Part shown: positions 1 to 7,983 of the stretch, one piece after another
How the letters are laid out: each line of letters starts with the position of its first letter
Position numbering within the stretch: position 1 is the stretch's first letter
Assembly: GCA_002308255.1 (NCBI GenBank)
Contig: DBVZ01000038.1
Span: forward strand, 9,241 to 20,740
From: Lachnospiraceae bacterium UBA1251
GTDB lineage: Bacteria; Bacillota; Clostridia; Lachnospirales; Lachnospiraceae
Direction: 5' to 3'
Length of the DNA stretch: 11,500 nt
Position numbers and translations under genes: made by a program
The notes under the pieces: generated by a model
The model's input: only the letters and a program-made list of their open reading frames with translations
The model's database searches: none
Told to the model about the DNA's origin: nothing

Positions 1-1895
1 CTGCACCGGGGCCGGTGACGATTGCCGTCAGAGAACCGGAGATCGCCGGAACGGCGGAGATCACCCGCGCGGCAAGACCGGACGTTGCGGATATGTACGA
101 GGAGTGCGCCGTGGAGGAAGAGAGCGGATTCAACGTCCGGATCTCTCCGGTCCCCGCGCACGGATGCACGCTGGTTTTTTCTTCGGGAAAGGAGACGGCT
201 GCCGAGCATATCGCAACGGGAAGGCTGTCCCATCCGGCTGCGAAGCTCGGAAAGCTCGCGGAAAAGAGCTGGCGGCACCTCGCCTATAACGGGGTCTCTT
301 CCTTCATTCAAAAAGTACAGGACAAGATCAACGGGCCGAAAGTAAAGCCCGTCTTTTATCCGGACTGGATCCGGCAGCACCTGCCGGATGAGAAAGAGCT
401 GGCGCGGCAGCGGGCGGAAGAGACGGATCATGCCCCCGTCTTCGGAGTATTCACGGTTTCCTCCGAAAAAGGGCTGCCGGACGGAAAGAAGCAGCGTTTT
501 GAGAGATCTTTGCGGGAGCAGACTTACAAATGCGAACGCAACGACGGTAAACCCGAAGAATGGTTTCTGATCGCGTCGGAAGAAGGGGTTCTTACGCCGC
601 ACGCGCTCTACGAGCTCGCGCAGTATATCATGGCGCACCCGGAAGTACAGATGGTCTACGCCGACAGCGACGCCGTGGATGAAAAGGGAAATTTCTCCGA
701 TCCGGACATGAAACCGGAACTCTCACCGGATTATCTCGCTGCCGCCAACTATATCGGGTATTTTGCCGCGGTGAGGAAGGACCTTGCCGACGCCGCGTCA
801 CTGCGGCAGTATGTGCATCACACCGAAGATCTGTATGAGTGCTGGCTGCGGTGCAGCGAGTGCACGGACCGGATCGGCCGCATCCCGAAAGTCCTTTACC
901 ACACGGATCTTTCGCTCCTTCCCAAAGAGAGGGGAAATGACACCGGTGCGCAGGAGAGGGAGCGGGCTGCTTCAGAAGCCCATTGGAAAAGAATGGGGCT
1001 TCCGGCGACGGTGGAACACGGTGCTGTCCCGTTTACGTACAGGACTGTATGGCATTGGGAAGAAAAGCCGCTTGTATCGGTTCTGATCCCGAATAAAGAC
1101 CACATCGATGATCTTCGGATCTGTATTCAGAGTCTTACGGAAAAAACGTCCTGGCCGGCGCTCGAGATCATTATTATCGAGAACAACAGCGAAGACCCGC
1201 TCACATTTGAGGGATACGAGGCGCTCAGAATGCTGGATTCCAGGATCCGCGTGATCACTTATGAAGGCGGATTCAACTACTCGAAGATCAACAATTTCGG
1301 TGCGGAAGCCGCGCAGGGGGAATATCTCTTCCTGCTCAATAATGACACGGAAGCGCTGAGCGACGTTGTCACGGAGATGATGGGGTACTGCATGCGGAAA
1401 GACGTCGGCATCGTCGGCGCGAGGCTCTATTACGGGGACAACACGATCCAGCACGCCGGCGTCGTGCTCGGCTGGGGTGGCGTCGCCGGTCACGCGTTCG
1501 TGAACCAGAAAAGGGGCGCGGAGCGGCTTCTGCCGAGGATCGTCTGCCAGCAGAATTACAGTGCCGTCACGGCGGCGTGCATGATGGTCGACCGAAAGGT
1601 CTATGAGGAGGTCGGCGGACTTTCCGAAGATCTCGCCGTCGCTTTTAATGATATCGATTTCTGCATGAAAGTGCGCAGGGCAGGATATCTCATCGTCTAT
1701 GACCCGTATGCGGAGATGTACCACTACGAATCCAAATCGAGGGGGCTCGAGGATTCGCCGGAGAAAAAGGCGCGTTTTCAGAAGGAAATTGCCCGTTTTC
1801 AGGAAAAATGGGGCGATGTTCTTGAAAAGGGCGATCCCTGTTACAGCCCGAATCTGTCAATGATTACACAAGATTTTTCACTGAAGGAGATATGA
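1..1895 (+). CDS. Tandem-domain GT2 glycosyltransferase with a degenerate first domain (5' partial)
   Basis: The frame is open from the left edge (first whole codon at 3) and the GTG at 15 has no ribosome binding site, so the true start lies outside; residue numbers here count from that GTG. Residues about 1-45 look like the end of a beta-sandwich module often found before GT2 domains (RPDVADMY, then a GF motif); this is from memory. Residues 78-350 align by eye with the first GT domain of the gene at 5112, but its ISVIVPTYE strand reads FGVFTVSSE, about 50 residues are missing after QTY (169-171), and the DHDD metal site has become ASEE (187-190). Residues 352-626 are an intact GT-A fold domain: VSVLIPNKD, IIENNS, LLNND (440-444) as the DXD-type site, TIQHAG, and FNDIDFC (545-551). 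It probably adds one sugar, plausibly rhamnose, to the lipid-linked glycan in the cytoplasm. Acceptor and linkage cannot be read from sequence. The stop sits one base before rmlD. Confidence 0.9.
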   Translation, partial: APGPVTIAVREPEIAGTAEITRAARPDVADMYEECAVEEESGFNVRISPVPAHGCTLVFSSGKETAAEHIATGRLSHPAAKLGKLAEKSWRHLAYNGVSSFIQKVQDKINGPKVKPVFYPDWIRQHLPDEKELARQRAEETDHAPVFGVFTVSSEKGLPDGKKQRFERSLREQTYKCERNDGKPEEWFLIASEEGVLTPHALYELAQYIMAHPEVQMVYADSDAVDEKGNFSDPDMKPELSPDYLAAANYIGYFAAVRKDLADAASLRQYVHHTEDLYECWLRCSECTDRIGRIPKVLYHTDLSLLPKERGNDTGAQERERAASEAHWKRMGLPATVEHGAVPFTYRTVWHWEEKPLVSVLIPNKDHIDDLRICIQSLTEKTSWPALEIIIIENNSEDPLTFEGYEALRMLDSRIRVITYEGGFNYSKINNFGAEAAQGEYLFLLNNDTEALSDVVTEMMGYCMRKDVGIVGARLYYGDNTIQHAGVVLGWGGVAGHAFVNQKRGAERLLPRIVCQQNYSAVTAACMMVDRKVYEEVGGLSEDLAVAFNDIDFCMKVRRAGYLIVYDPYAEMYHYESKSRGLEDSPEKKARFQKEIARFQEKWGDVLEKGDPCYSPNLSMITQDFSLKEI

Positions 1896-1896
1896 G

Positions 1897-2811
1897 ATGA
1901 AAGTATTTGTTACAGGTGTCTGCGGACAGCTTGGCCATGACGTCATGAATGAACTGGCCGGAAGAGGAATCGACGGGATCGGAAGCGACATCCAGGCCGC
2001 CTATGCCGGCATAGAGGACGGCACTCCGGTGACGAAAATGCCTTACGTGCAGATGGATATCACCGATGAGGCACAGGTAAGGGAGATCCTTCTTCGGGAG
2101 AAACCGGATGTGATGGTGCACTGTGCCGCCTGGACGGCTGTCGACAAAGCGGAGGAAATGCCGGAGGCATGCCGGAAGGTCAATGCATTCGGTACGAAAC
2201 ATATCGCGGATGTCTGCGGAGAGATGGACATCCCGATGATGTATTTCTCAACAGACTACGTTTTCAACGGGAACGGGACCCGCCCGTGGGAGCCGGACGA
2301 TCCGTATGAACCGCTTGACGTCTACGGAAAGACAAAAGCGGAGGGAGAAGAGGCCGTGATCGCCGCGGTAAAGAAATTCTTTATCCTCCGGATCGCCTGG
2401 GTATTCGGTACGAACGGGAAGAACTTTATCCGTACGATGCTGCAGCTCGCGAAGACGCATGACACGCTGCGCGTCGTGAGCGACCAGATCGGCACGCCGA
2501 CCTACACCTATGACCTTGCCCGGCTCGTCGTGGACATGATCCTGACAGACCGCTACGGCATTTACCATGTCACGAATGAAGGGGAATATATCTCCTGGTA
2601 TGATTTCGCGAAAGCGATCTTTGAGGAAGCCGGCATCGATACGGTCACGGTGATCCCTGTCACGTCGGAGGAGTACGGCGCAGCTGCCGTGCGTCCCTAC
2701 AACAGCCGGATGAACCGCGCAAAGCTGAAAGAAAACGGATTTGAACCGCTTCCCGAATGGCGGGACGCCCTGAAGCGGTATGTGGCGATCCTTCAGAAAG
2801 GAACCGTCTGA
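1897..2811 (+). CDS. rmlD: dTDP-4-dehydrorhamnose reductase RmlD
   Basis: This enzyme reduces dTDP-4-dehydro-L-rhamnose to dTDP-L-rhamnose with NAD(P)H, the last step of the pathway, in the cytoplasm. It is a short-chain dehydrogenase-like protein of 304 residues, normal for the family. The Rossmann nucleotide site is GVCGQLG (7-13). The family motif STDYVFNG is at 118-125, and the catalytic YxxxK is YGKTK (Tyr143, Lys147) with Ser118 completing the triad. The substrate-binding part includes WVFG (168-171), SDQIGTPT (195-201 region) and RPYNS (266-270). The ATG is preceded by GAAGGAGA at 1883-1890, six bases away, so the start is firm. It follows the upstream GT2 gene with one base between stop and start. 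RmlA, B and C are not in the window. Its presence is the main reason for calling this a rhamnose glycan locus. Confidence 0.96.
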   Translation: MKVFVTGVCGQLGHDVMNELAGRGIDGIGSDIQAAYAGIEDGTPVTKMPYVQMDITDEAQVREILLREKPDVMVHCAAWTAVDKAEEMPEACRKVNAFGTKHIADVCGEMDIPMMYFSTDYVFNGNGTRPWEPDDPYEPLDVYGKTKAEGEEAVIAAVKKFFILRIAWVFGTNGKNFIRTMLQLAKTHDTLRVVSDQIGTPTYTYDLARLVVDMILTDRYGIYHVTNEGEYISWYDFAKAIFEEAGIDTVTVIPVTSEEYGAAAVRPYNSRMNRAKLKENGFEPLPEWRDALKRYVAILQKGTV

Positions 2812-2814
2812 TTC

Positions 2815-5115
2815 ATGAATAACCGCGCAAATGTCCGCTCCCGTACCATGCTCATCCTCACCGCGATGATCCTGGTGACGGCGCTGGCGGTGTTTTATCA
2901 GTATATATTCGGTGACCGCTATTTCATTTTCATGGAGAGCGACATCGGATCGGATACTGCGCACCAGTATATCTCGCAGTATGCCCTGCTGATCAGAAAA
3001 CTGCAGACCGGGAACCTGAGCCTTTGGGATTCCACGAACGGATTCGGCGTCAATCTGTTTACCTACAGTCTGACGAATCCGTTCCTTATGCTGCTTTATT
3101 TTGCCGGTACGCTGGTCGGCAGGCCGGGCTATCTGTACCTCATCATCTGGCTGTATATCCTTGAGATCCTGCTCACAGGCCTTGCCGGGTATCTTTATCT
3201 TTCGGAGTTTTCGTTCAGCGAGTACGCCAAGATCATCGCGGCGTACATGTTCGCCTTCAACAGCTACCTGATCATCTGGGGCCAGCATTATCATTTTGGC
3301 GCTTACTGCTTCTCGTGCGTTATCCTCGCGAGGGCGCTGGAGAGGTATATCCGGGGCCGTTCCAGATGGTGGACGGTGACGCTCGCCGGCTTTTTCGTGA
3401 TCTGGACCAGTGCGTATACAGGATATATGATCATGGTCTTTGCCGCCGTATATACGATGATCCGGCTCCTCATGACCGAGGAGTTTCATTGCGGGCAGTT
3501 CCTGAAAAGAGGATTCTCCATTGCCGGTTTTCTGCTGCTGGGCATCGGTATGGGTGCCGTGATCATGCTGCCGTTTGCGTATGATATCCTGGCGGTCTCG
3601 AAGAGGCTGGATTCGAAAAAGACGCTGCTGCAGCGGCTTTTTGCCTATGGTTATTACAAGACCAGATACTATAAAACGCAGTACAGCCGGTTCTTTCTTT
3701 CGACCGGTGACGGCATCTCTTCGATGAACCGCTACATGAACTACTACTTCGCGCCGTGTCTGCATTTCTCTCTCCTGTTCGTCCTGTTTTTCCCGCAGTA
3801 TCTGACTGCGGTTCCGAAGATGGACAGCTCCCGGAAAAACAGGGTCTGGCACTATGTGGTATTCGGCATTTTCGCGGTTTCGATCCTGATGCCGCAGGCG
3901 GCGATCATCATGAACGGGTTCGCCTATGCGGCCTGGCGCTACTATTTTGTCTACATGATCTATTTCGCGCTGATCTCGGCGAGAATGACTGACGAGACGC
4001 TTCGCGGCAACAGCAGGGGATGGATCTATGTTCCGATCCTTGCGCTGACTGCATGGAAACTGCGCGGATTTATGGATGTTTACGGATCGCCCGTAAAGAC
4101 CATGGCGCCGCAGATCGCGCTCGCTTCAGGCATGACAGTCTGCCTCATGAAGCTCGGACAGAAGGAAAAAGACCGCTTTACATCTTTTGCCAGGGCAGCG
4201 CTGCCGGTGTTCCTGATCATGAGCATCGGGCTTGAAGTCTTTGCCACTTTTGACTCGCAGCATATCGTGAGTGAGAAGGACAATCCGCTCAGCTCCCGCG
4301 GCGCGCTTGTCAAAGAGGGGGATTATGTGCAGGAGCTGTACCGCTCGGATGTTCCCGGTGCGATCGCGTGGATCAGGGAACAGGATCCCCAGTACGCCAG
4401 AATCGAAAAAATGGAGTATTTTACGTTCAGTGTCGACGGAATGGTACAGGATTACCGCGGCGTGAGCGCCTATAATTCGATCATGAGCGGGCGGCTGCAG
4501 GACTACACCGATACCTACTGGCCGGAGCTTCGCAGTTATGATGACAACCATTATCTCTTTAAGGATGGTCTTACGAATCCTTCCCAGGTGAATCTTGCCG
4601 GGGTGAAATACGTGATCGCAAACCGCTGGGGAAATTTCCCGGCCGGATATAAGAAGGTTTATGAAAAGGGATCTGCCGCGGTCTATCAGAACCCTGACGT
4701 GGAGAATATCGGCTCCTTCTACGGCGTGCAGGATGTAAAGATCCATGACGAGGACGGGACCGAAGCGATCGAGGTGCGGTTTGAAGACCGTGATCCGAGC
4801 GCGGAGATATTCATCGACGGCAGGACGAAAGACAGCCTTGTGGAAGGAACTGTCACGGCGGCGCAGGACGGTTATCTGTATATCGCGAACCCGAACGAGA
4901 TCGGATGGAAAGCATACCTTGACGGGCAGGAGGTGCCGATGCTGCTTGCCAACAAGGCCTTTACCGCGATCGAAGTCGGAGCGGGAAGCCATACTTTTGC
5001 GCTGCGGTATTTCTGCCCCGGCGTGCGGCCTGGCCTGATCATCAGTGTGTCGTCGCTTGCCGTGTTCGTATTTGCGCTTTTCCTTACGCGGAAGCGGAAG
5101 GGGGCAGCGGCATGA
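2815..5115 (+). CDS. YfhO-family membrane glycosyltransferase (GT-C type)
   Basis: A polytopic membrane protein of 766 residues matching the YfhO family. After a first helix at 12-32 comes an outward loop, MESDIGSDTAHQY (40-52), whose Asp43 and Asp47 sit where GT-C enzymes keep the catalytic acid. About a dozen further hydrophobic segments follow to residue 479 (for example 86-104, 108-128, 138-156, 187-216, 236-256, 314-332, 348-366, 370-389, 461-479). Then comes an extracytoplasmic domain of roughly 255 residues ending in the family signature IANPNEIGW...YLDG (690-704) and GAGSHTFALRY (736-746). A last helix at about 740-757 precedes a basic tail, TRKRKG. Bacillus subtilis YfhO takes part in glycosylating lipoteichoic acid from a lipid-linked sugar. 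Here the likely role is decorating the locus glycan outside the cell; sugar and acceptor are inferred. AGAAAGGA (2795-2802), 12 bases before the ATG, is a somewhat distant ribosome site. The stop overlaps the next start as ATGA. Confidence 0.88.
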   Translation: MNNRANVRSRTMLILTAMILVTALAVFYQYIFGDRYFIFMESDIGSDTAHQYISQYALLIRKLQTGNLSLWDSTNGFGVNLFTYSLTNPFLMLLYFAGTLVGRPGYLYLIIWLYILEILLTGLAGYLYLSEFSFSEYAKIIAAYMFAFNSYLIIWGQHYHFGAYCFSCVILARALERYIRGRSRWWTVTLAGFFVIWTSAYTGYMIMVFAAVYTMIRLLMTEEFHCGQFLKRGFSIAGFLLLGIGMGAVIMLPFAYDILAVSKRLDSKKTLLQRLFAYGYYKTRYYKTQYSRFFLSTGDGISSMNRYMNYYFAPCLHFSLLFVLFFPQYLTAVPKMDSSRKNRVWHYVVFGIFAVSILMPQAAIIMNGFAYAAWRYYFVYMIYFALISARMTDETLRGNSRGWIYVPILALTAWKLRGFMDVYGSPVKTMAPQIALASGMTVCLMKLGQKEKDRFTSFARAALPVFLIMSIGLEVFATFDSQHIVSEKDNPLSSRGALVKEGDYVQELYRSDVPGAIAWIREQDPQYARIEKMEYFTFSVDGMVQDYRGVSAYNSIMSGRLQDYTDTYWPELRSYDDNHYLFKDGLTNPSQVNLAGVKYVIANRWGNFPAGYKKVYEKGSAAVYQNPDVENIGSFYGVQDVKIHDEDGTEAIEVRFEDRDPSAEIFIDGRTKDSLVEGTVTAAQDGYLYIANPNEIGWKAYLDGQEVPMLLANKAFTAIEVGAGSHTFALRYFCPGVRPGLIISVSSLAVFVFALFLTRKRKGAAA

Positions 5116-6917
5116 GCATTCCCGTAACGCCTTACAAAATAAAGAAGGCATGGAAATACCTCCGGCATTTCGGACCGAAGGCTTTTATGGCGCACCTTGC
5201 GGAACGCCTTGAAAAAGAGGCAGTCCCGTATGCGCAGTGGTTTGAAGCCCACAGACCGGATGACAAAACGCTGCTCGGATACCGCGCGGAGAACCGGCCG
5301 GACGACCTGCTCATCTCGGTGATTGTTCCGACTTACGAGACACCGGAGAAGTACCTCCGGGAAATGATTGAATCTGTCCGCGGCCAGACCTATGAGAACT
5401 GGGAGCTTTGCATCGCGGATGCCTCGGACCGGACCGACACGGTCCGGAAAGTGATCTGGGAGTACGAGCGCAGGGAGACAGAGCGGGGTACAGAGAGGAT
5501 CTGTTACCGGAAACTTGAGAAGAATGCCGGAATCGCCGAAAATACGAATGCCGGGATCGCGATGGCAAACGGAGAGTACATCGGCCTTCTTGATCACGAC
5601 GATCTCCTCGCGCCGCACGCTCTCCGGCTGATCGCGGACCGGATCCGGGAGACCGGCGCGGAAATGCTCTATACCGATGAGGATAAAGTCGATTCGGAGG
5701 GAAAAAAGCATTTTCAGCCGAATTTTAAACCGGATTATAATGAGGACCTGCTGCGTTCGAACAACTATATCACGCATTTTCTGACGGTAAAGAGAGAACT
5801 TGCCCTGCGGGTCGGAGGGATCCGGAGTGATTACAACGGGGCACAGGATTATGATTTCATTTTCCGGTGTGCCGAGGAAGCGGAGAAGATCGAACATATC
5901 CCGGAGATCCTGTATCACTGGAGAACACATGCGGCTTCGACGGCGGACAATCCGGAGAGCAAGCTGTATGCCTATGAAGCCGGGAAGCGGGCGATCGAGG
6001 GTCATCTTGCCCGGTGCGGGGAGAGCGGGGAAGTCTCTCTTCTTCCGGAATACGGCTTTTACAGGGTAAAGTATCCTCTGACCAGGGAGCCTCTCGTTTC
6101 GATCCTGATCCCCAACAAGGACCAGGTGAAAGCACTGTCCGCGTGCCTTGACGCGCTGCGGAAGACTTCCTATCAGAATACGGAGATCCTGATCATAGAA
6201 AACAACAGCACGGAGGAGGAGACATTCTCTTTCTATGAAACGCTGAAAAAAGACCCGAAGATTCGGATCCTGACCTGGAAGGAAGGCTTTAATTACTCCG
6301 CGATCAATAATTTCGGCGCGAAGGAGGCTGAAGGAGAATTCCTTTTGTTCCTCAATAACGACGTGCGGTGCGTGATCGACTCCGGATGGCTCGGGGAGAT
6401 GGTCTCCGCTGCGCTTCGAAAGGATGTAGGAGCAGTCGGGGCGAAGCTGTATTATCCGAACAACCGGATCCAGCACGCCGGCATCGTGATCGGGATCGGA
6501 GGCGTCGCGGGAGCGATGTTCGTGGATCTTCCGAGAGCGAGAAAAGGGTATCTCAACAAGGCCTCGCTTATGCAGGATATGAGCGCCGTGACGGCGGCCT
6601 GCATGCTGATGAAGAAGAGCGTTTTCGAGGAAGCCGGCGGATTTGAGGAGAAGCTCGCGGTGGCGTTCAACGACGTGGATCTGTGCCTCCGGGTCCGCGA
6701 AAAGGGGTATCTTATCGTATACGATCCCTTCGCGGAGGCTTATCATGACGAGTCCCGGACGCGCGGCGCGGAGGATTCGGAAGAAAAACAAAGACGCTTC
6801 TATACAGAAATCGACTATATGAGAGGACGCTGGAATCGGATCCTGAAAGAGGGAGATCCTTATTATAATAAGAACCTTTCCCTGAAAAGGTGGGATTACA
6901 GCCTGCGGGAGAACTGA
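5112..6917 (+). CDS. Tandem-domain GT2 glycosyltransferase, both domains intact
   Basis: A 601-residue cytoplasmic glycosyltransferase with two GT-A domains. A helical lead (1-45) is followed by domain one at about 66-320: ISVIVPTYE (68-76), ELCIADASD, NAGIAENTNAG, LLDHDD (159-164, metal/nucleotide site), YTDEDKVDSEG (187-197), and QDYDFIFR (245-252, acceptor and base region). Domain two is at about 327-601: VSILIPNKD, IIENNS, LFLNND (412-417), IQHAGIVIG, and FNDVDLC (519-525). With two intact sites it could add two sugars or alternate two linkages, as bifunctional GT2 enzymes of rhamnan and O-antigen loci do; that is inference. It is a paralogue of the gene at 1-1895, and the second domains are about half identical by eye and equal in length. 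The ATG lies inside the ATGA overlap with the yfhO-like stop, and AAGGGGG at 5098-5104 is the ribosome site, so the two genes are probably translationally coupled. Confidence 0.93.
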   Translation: MSIPVTPYKIKKAWKYLRHFGPKAFMAHLAERLEKEAVPYAQWFEAHRPDDKTLLGYRAENRPDDLLISVIVPTYETPEKYLREMIESVRGQTYENWELCIADASDRTDTVRKVIWEYERRETERGTERICYRKLEKNAGIAENTNAGIAMANGEYIGLLDHDDLLAPHALRLIADRIRETGAEMLYTDEDKVDSEGKKHFQPNFKPDYNEDLLRSNNYITHFLTVKRELALRVGGIRSDYNGAQDYDFIFRCAEEAEKIEHIPEILYHWRTHAASTADNPESKLYAYEAGKRAIEGHLARCGESGEVSLLPEYGFYRVKYPLTREPLVSILIPNKDQVKALSACLDALRKTSYQNTEILIIENNSTEEETFSFYETLKKDPKIRILTWKEGFNYSAINNFGAKEAEGEFLLFLNNDVRCVIDSGWLGEMVSAALRKDVGAVGAKLYYPNNRIQHAGIVIGIGGVAGAMFVDLPRARKGYLNKASLMQDMSAVTAACMLMKKSVFEEAGGFEEKLAVAFNDVDLCLRVREKGYLIVYDPFAEAYHDESRTRGAEDSEEKQRRFYTEIDYMRGRWNRILKEGDPYYNKNLSLKRWDYSLREN

Positions 6918-6923
6918 CTTAAA

Positions 6924-7880
6924 ATGGCAAATCGTACAGCGGTGATCGTGCCCAATTACAACGGAATCAGGTATATCGGAAACTGTCTCGCCTCTCTTCG
7001 GGAACAGACCGCGAAAGATTTTGAAGTATTCGTTGTCGACAACGGGTCGACGGACGGAAGCGCGGAGCTCGCGGCGGAGGAATTTCCGGAGGTCCATATG
7101 ATCCGGCTTGAGGAAAATACCGGGTTTACGGGGGCTGTGAACGCGGGCCTCAAAGAGGCGGAACATTTCAAGTATGTGCTGCTTCTTAATAATGATACGA
7201 TCGCGGGAAAGCATTTTGTCGAGGCGCTCGAAAAGGCGATCGATTCGGATCCGAGGCTGTTTTCCTGTCAGGCGTCCATGCGGCTGATGAGCGATCCTCT
7301 TCTTTGCGACGACGCCGGGGATTATTACACGGCGCTCGGCTGGGCTTTTGCGAGAGGAAAGGGAAAAAAAGCGGAGCGGTACAAAAAGAATACACCGGTC
7401 TTTTTCTCCTGCGCGGGTGCGGCTGTTTACCGGATGTCCGTGATGAAAGAACTGGGAGGACTGGATCCTCAGATGTTCGCTTACCTCGAGGACTGTGATC
7501 TCGGATGGAGGGCGCGCCTGAAGGGCTATGAAAACCTTTATGTGCCTTCGGCTTATGTGCTGCATGCCGGTTCGGGATCGTCCGGATCGAGATATAATGA
7601 ATTTAAGGTGAAATACAGCTCGAGAAACAGTGTCTATATAATTAGAAAGAACATGCCTCTCTGGCAGCGTGCGGTGAACCTGCCGTTCCATCTTGCGGGA
7701 TTCGGCATCAAAACGGTCTTTTTCATCAGGAAAGGATTCGGGAAGATCTATATAAAAGGACTTCTCGAGGGGATGAGGATGAAGACCGAACCGGTGCAGG
7801 CGGAGCCGGGGGCGTATCTTGCAGCCGAGAAATGGCTGCTGAAAGGAATTCTTCTCCGGATAAAAGAAGGATTTGTTTAA
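6924..7880 (+). CDS. Single-domain GT2 glycosyltransferase, rhamnosyltransferase-like
   Basis: A 318-residue GT2 enzyme resembling the WbbL/RfbF-type rhamnosyltransferases. Visible motifs are VIVPNYNG (7-14), VVDNGSTDGS (37-46), ENTGFTGAVNAG (64-75), LLNND (87-91, the DXD-type metal site), and YLEDCDLGWR (187-196, carrying the acidic residues near the catalytic base). The tail from about 237 is basic and partly hydrophobic (LPFHLAGFGIKTVFFIRK region), which suggests peripheral attachment to the inner membrane face where lipid-linked acceptors sit. The predicted donor is dTDP-rhamnose, supported by rmlD upstream; acceptor and linkage are unknown. The start follows the previous stop by six bases, and GGGAGA at 6907-6912, inside the end of the upstream gene, is a usable ribosome site 11 bases away. 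It is the last gene of the first block, because a promoter follows it. Confidence 0.92.
   Translation: MANRTAVIVPNYNGIRYIGNCLASLREQTAKDFEVFVVDNGSTDGSAELAAEEFPEVHMIRLEENTGFTGAVNAGLKEAEHFKYVLLLNNDTIAGKHFVEALEKAIDSDPRLFSCQASMRLMSDPLLCDDAGDYYTALGWAFARGKGKKAERYKKNTPVFFSCAGAAVYRMSVMKELGGLDPQMFAYLEDCDLGWRARLKGYENLYVPSAYVLHAGSGSSGSRYNEFKVKYSSRNSVYIIRKNMPLWQRAVNLPFHLAGFGIKTVFFIRKGFGKIYIKGLLEGMRMKTEPVQAEPGAYLAAEKWLLKGILLRIKEGFV
7847..7880 (+). terminator. Weak terminator-like hairpin at the end of the first block
   Basis: AATTCTTC (7847-7854) can pair with GAAGGATT (7866-7873) through eight pairs, one of them G-U, around an 11-base loop. The following bases TGTTTAATTTG are T-rich but broken. The stem is A/T-rich and lies within the last codons of the GT2 gene, so it would be a poor intrinsic terminator and readthrough is likely. 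Its position just ahead of a promoter is the main reason to list it. Confidence 0.2.
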
Positions 7881-7888
7881 TTTGCATC

Positions 7889-7917
7889 TTGCCTGTTAGA
7901 ATACGTTGTGCTATATT
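7889..7917 (+). promoter_or_regulatory. Extended -10 sigma-A-type promoter for the phosphotransferase gene
   Basis: TTGCCT (7889-7894) is separated by exactly 17 bases from TATATT (7912-7917), and a TG at 7909-7910 gives an extended -10 (TGC-TATATT). The -10 matches the consensus at five of six positions and the -35 at four of six. Transcription would start near 7924, giving a leader of about 60 bases. It lies in the longest gap between complete genes on the left of the window, between two clear transcription blocks, which fits a second promoter within the locus. Confidence 0.65.
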
Positions 7918-7926
7918 TTTTCGGAA

Positions 7927-7957
7927 GCTGCAGTGAATGATTGGTTTTGACTGCAGC
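7927..7957 (+). promoter_or_regulatory. Perfect 8-bp inverted repeat in the leader (stem-loop or operator)
   Basis: GCTGCAGT (7927-7934) and ACTGCAGC (7950-7957) are exact reverse complements around a 15-base loop. With transcription starting near 7924 the stem would form almost at the 5' end of the mRNA, where such hairpins are known to protect transcripts in Firmicutes. It could instead be a protein-binding operator just downstream of the promoter. There is no T tract after it, so it is not a terminator. The ribosome site at 7969-7975 is outside the stem. Confidence 0.5.
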
Positions 7958-7968
7958 ATTGTTGTCGT

Positions 7969-7975
7969 AAGAGGA
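7969..7975 (+). promoter_or_regulatory. Ribosome binding site fixing a GTG start
   Basis: AAGAGGA lies eight bases before GTG 7984. There is no in-frame ATG near it, and the protein from this GTG begins with the expected short polar stretch before the first membrane helix, so GTG is the start. Confidence 0.75.
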
Positions 7976-7983
7976 AAACGGAC

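Noticed and set aside
345..1060. A frameshift or assembly error as the cause of the missing GT core in the first gene
   Set aside because: The frame is continuous and conserved landmarks resume on both sides in the same frame, so an in-frame evolutionary loss is the simpler reading.
972..1724. A 250-codon open frame on the minus strand
   Set aside because: It lies entirely opposite the intact second GT2 domain of the first gene and has no recognisable motif.
2248..3852. A 534-codon open frame on the minus strand
   Set aside because: It is codon-aligned opposite rmlD and the yfhO-like gene, with the same cause; no domain or ribosome site.
4872..7691. A 939-codon open frame on the minus strand
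   Set aside because: It is codon-aligned with the sense genes at 5112 and 6924 over most of its length and is open only because TTA, CTA and TCA codons are avoided there. Its product is rich in Arg, His and Pro with no recognisable domain, while the sense genes carry clear motifs.
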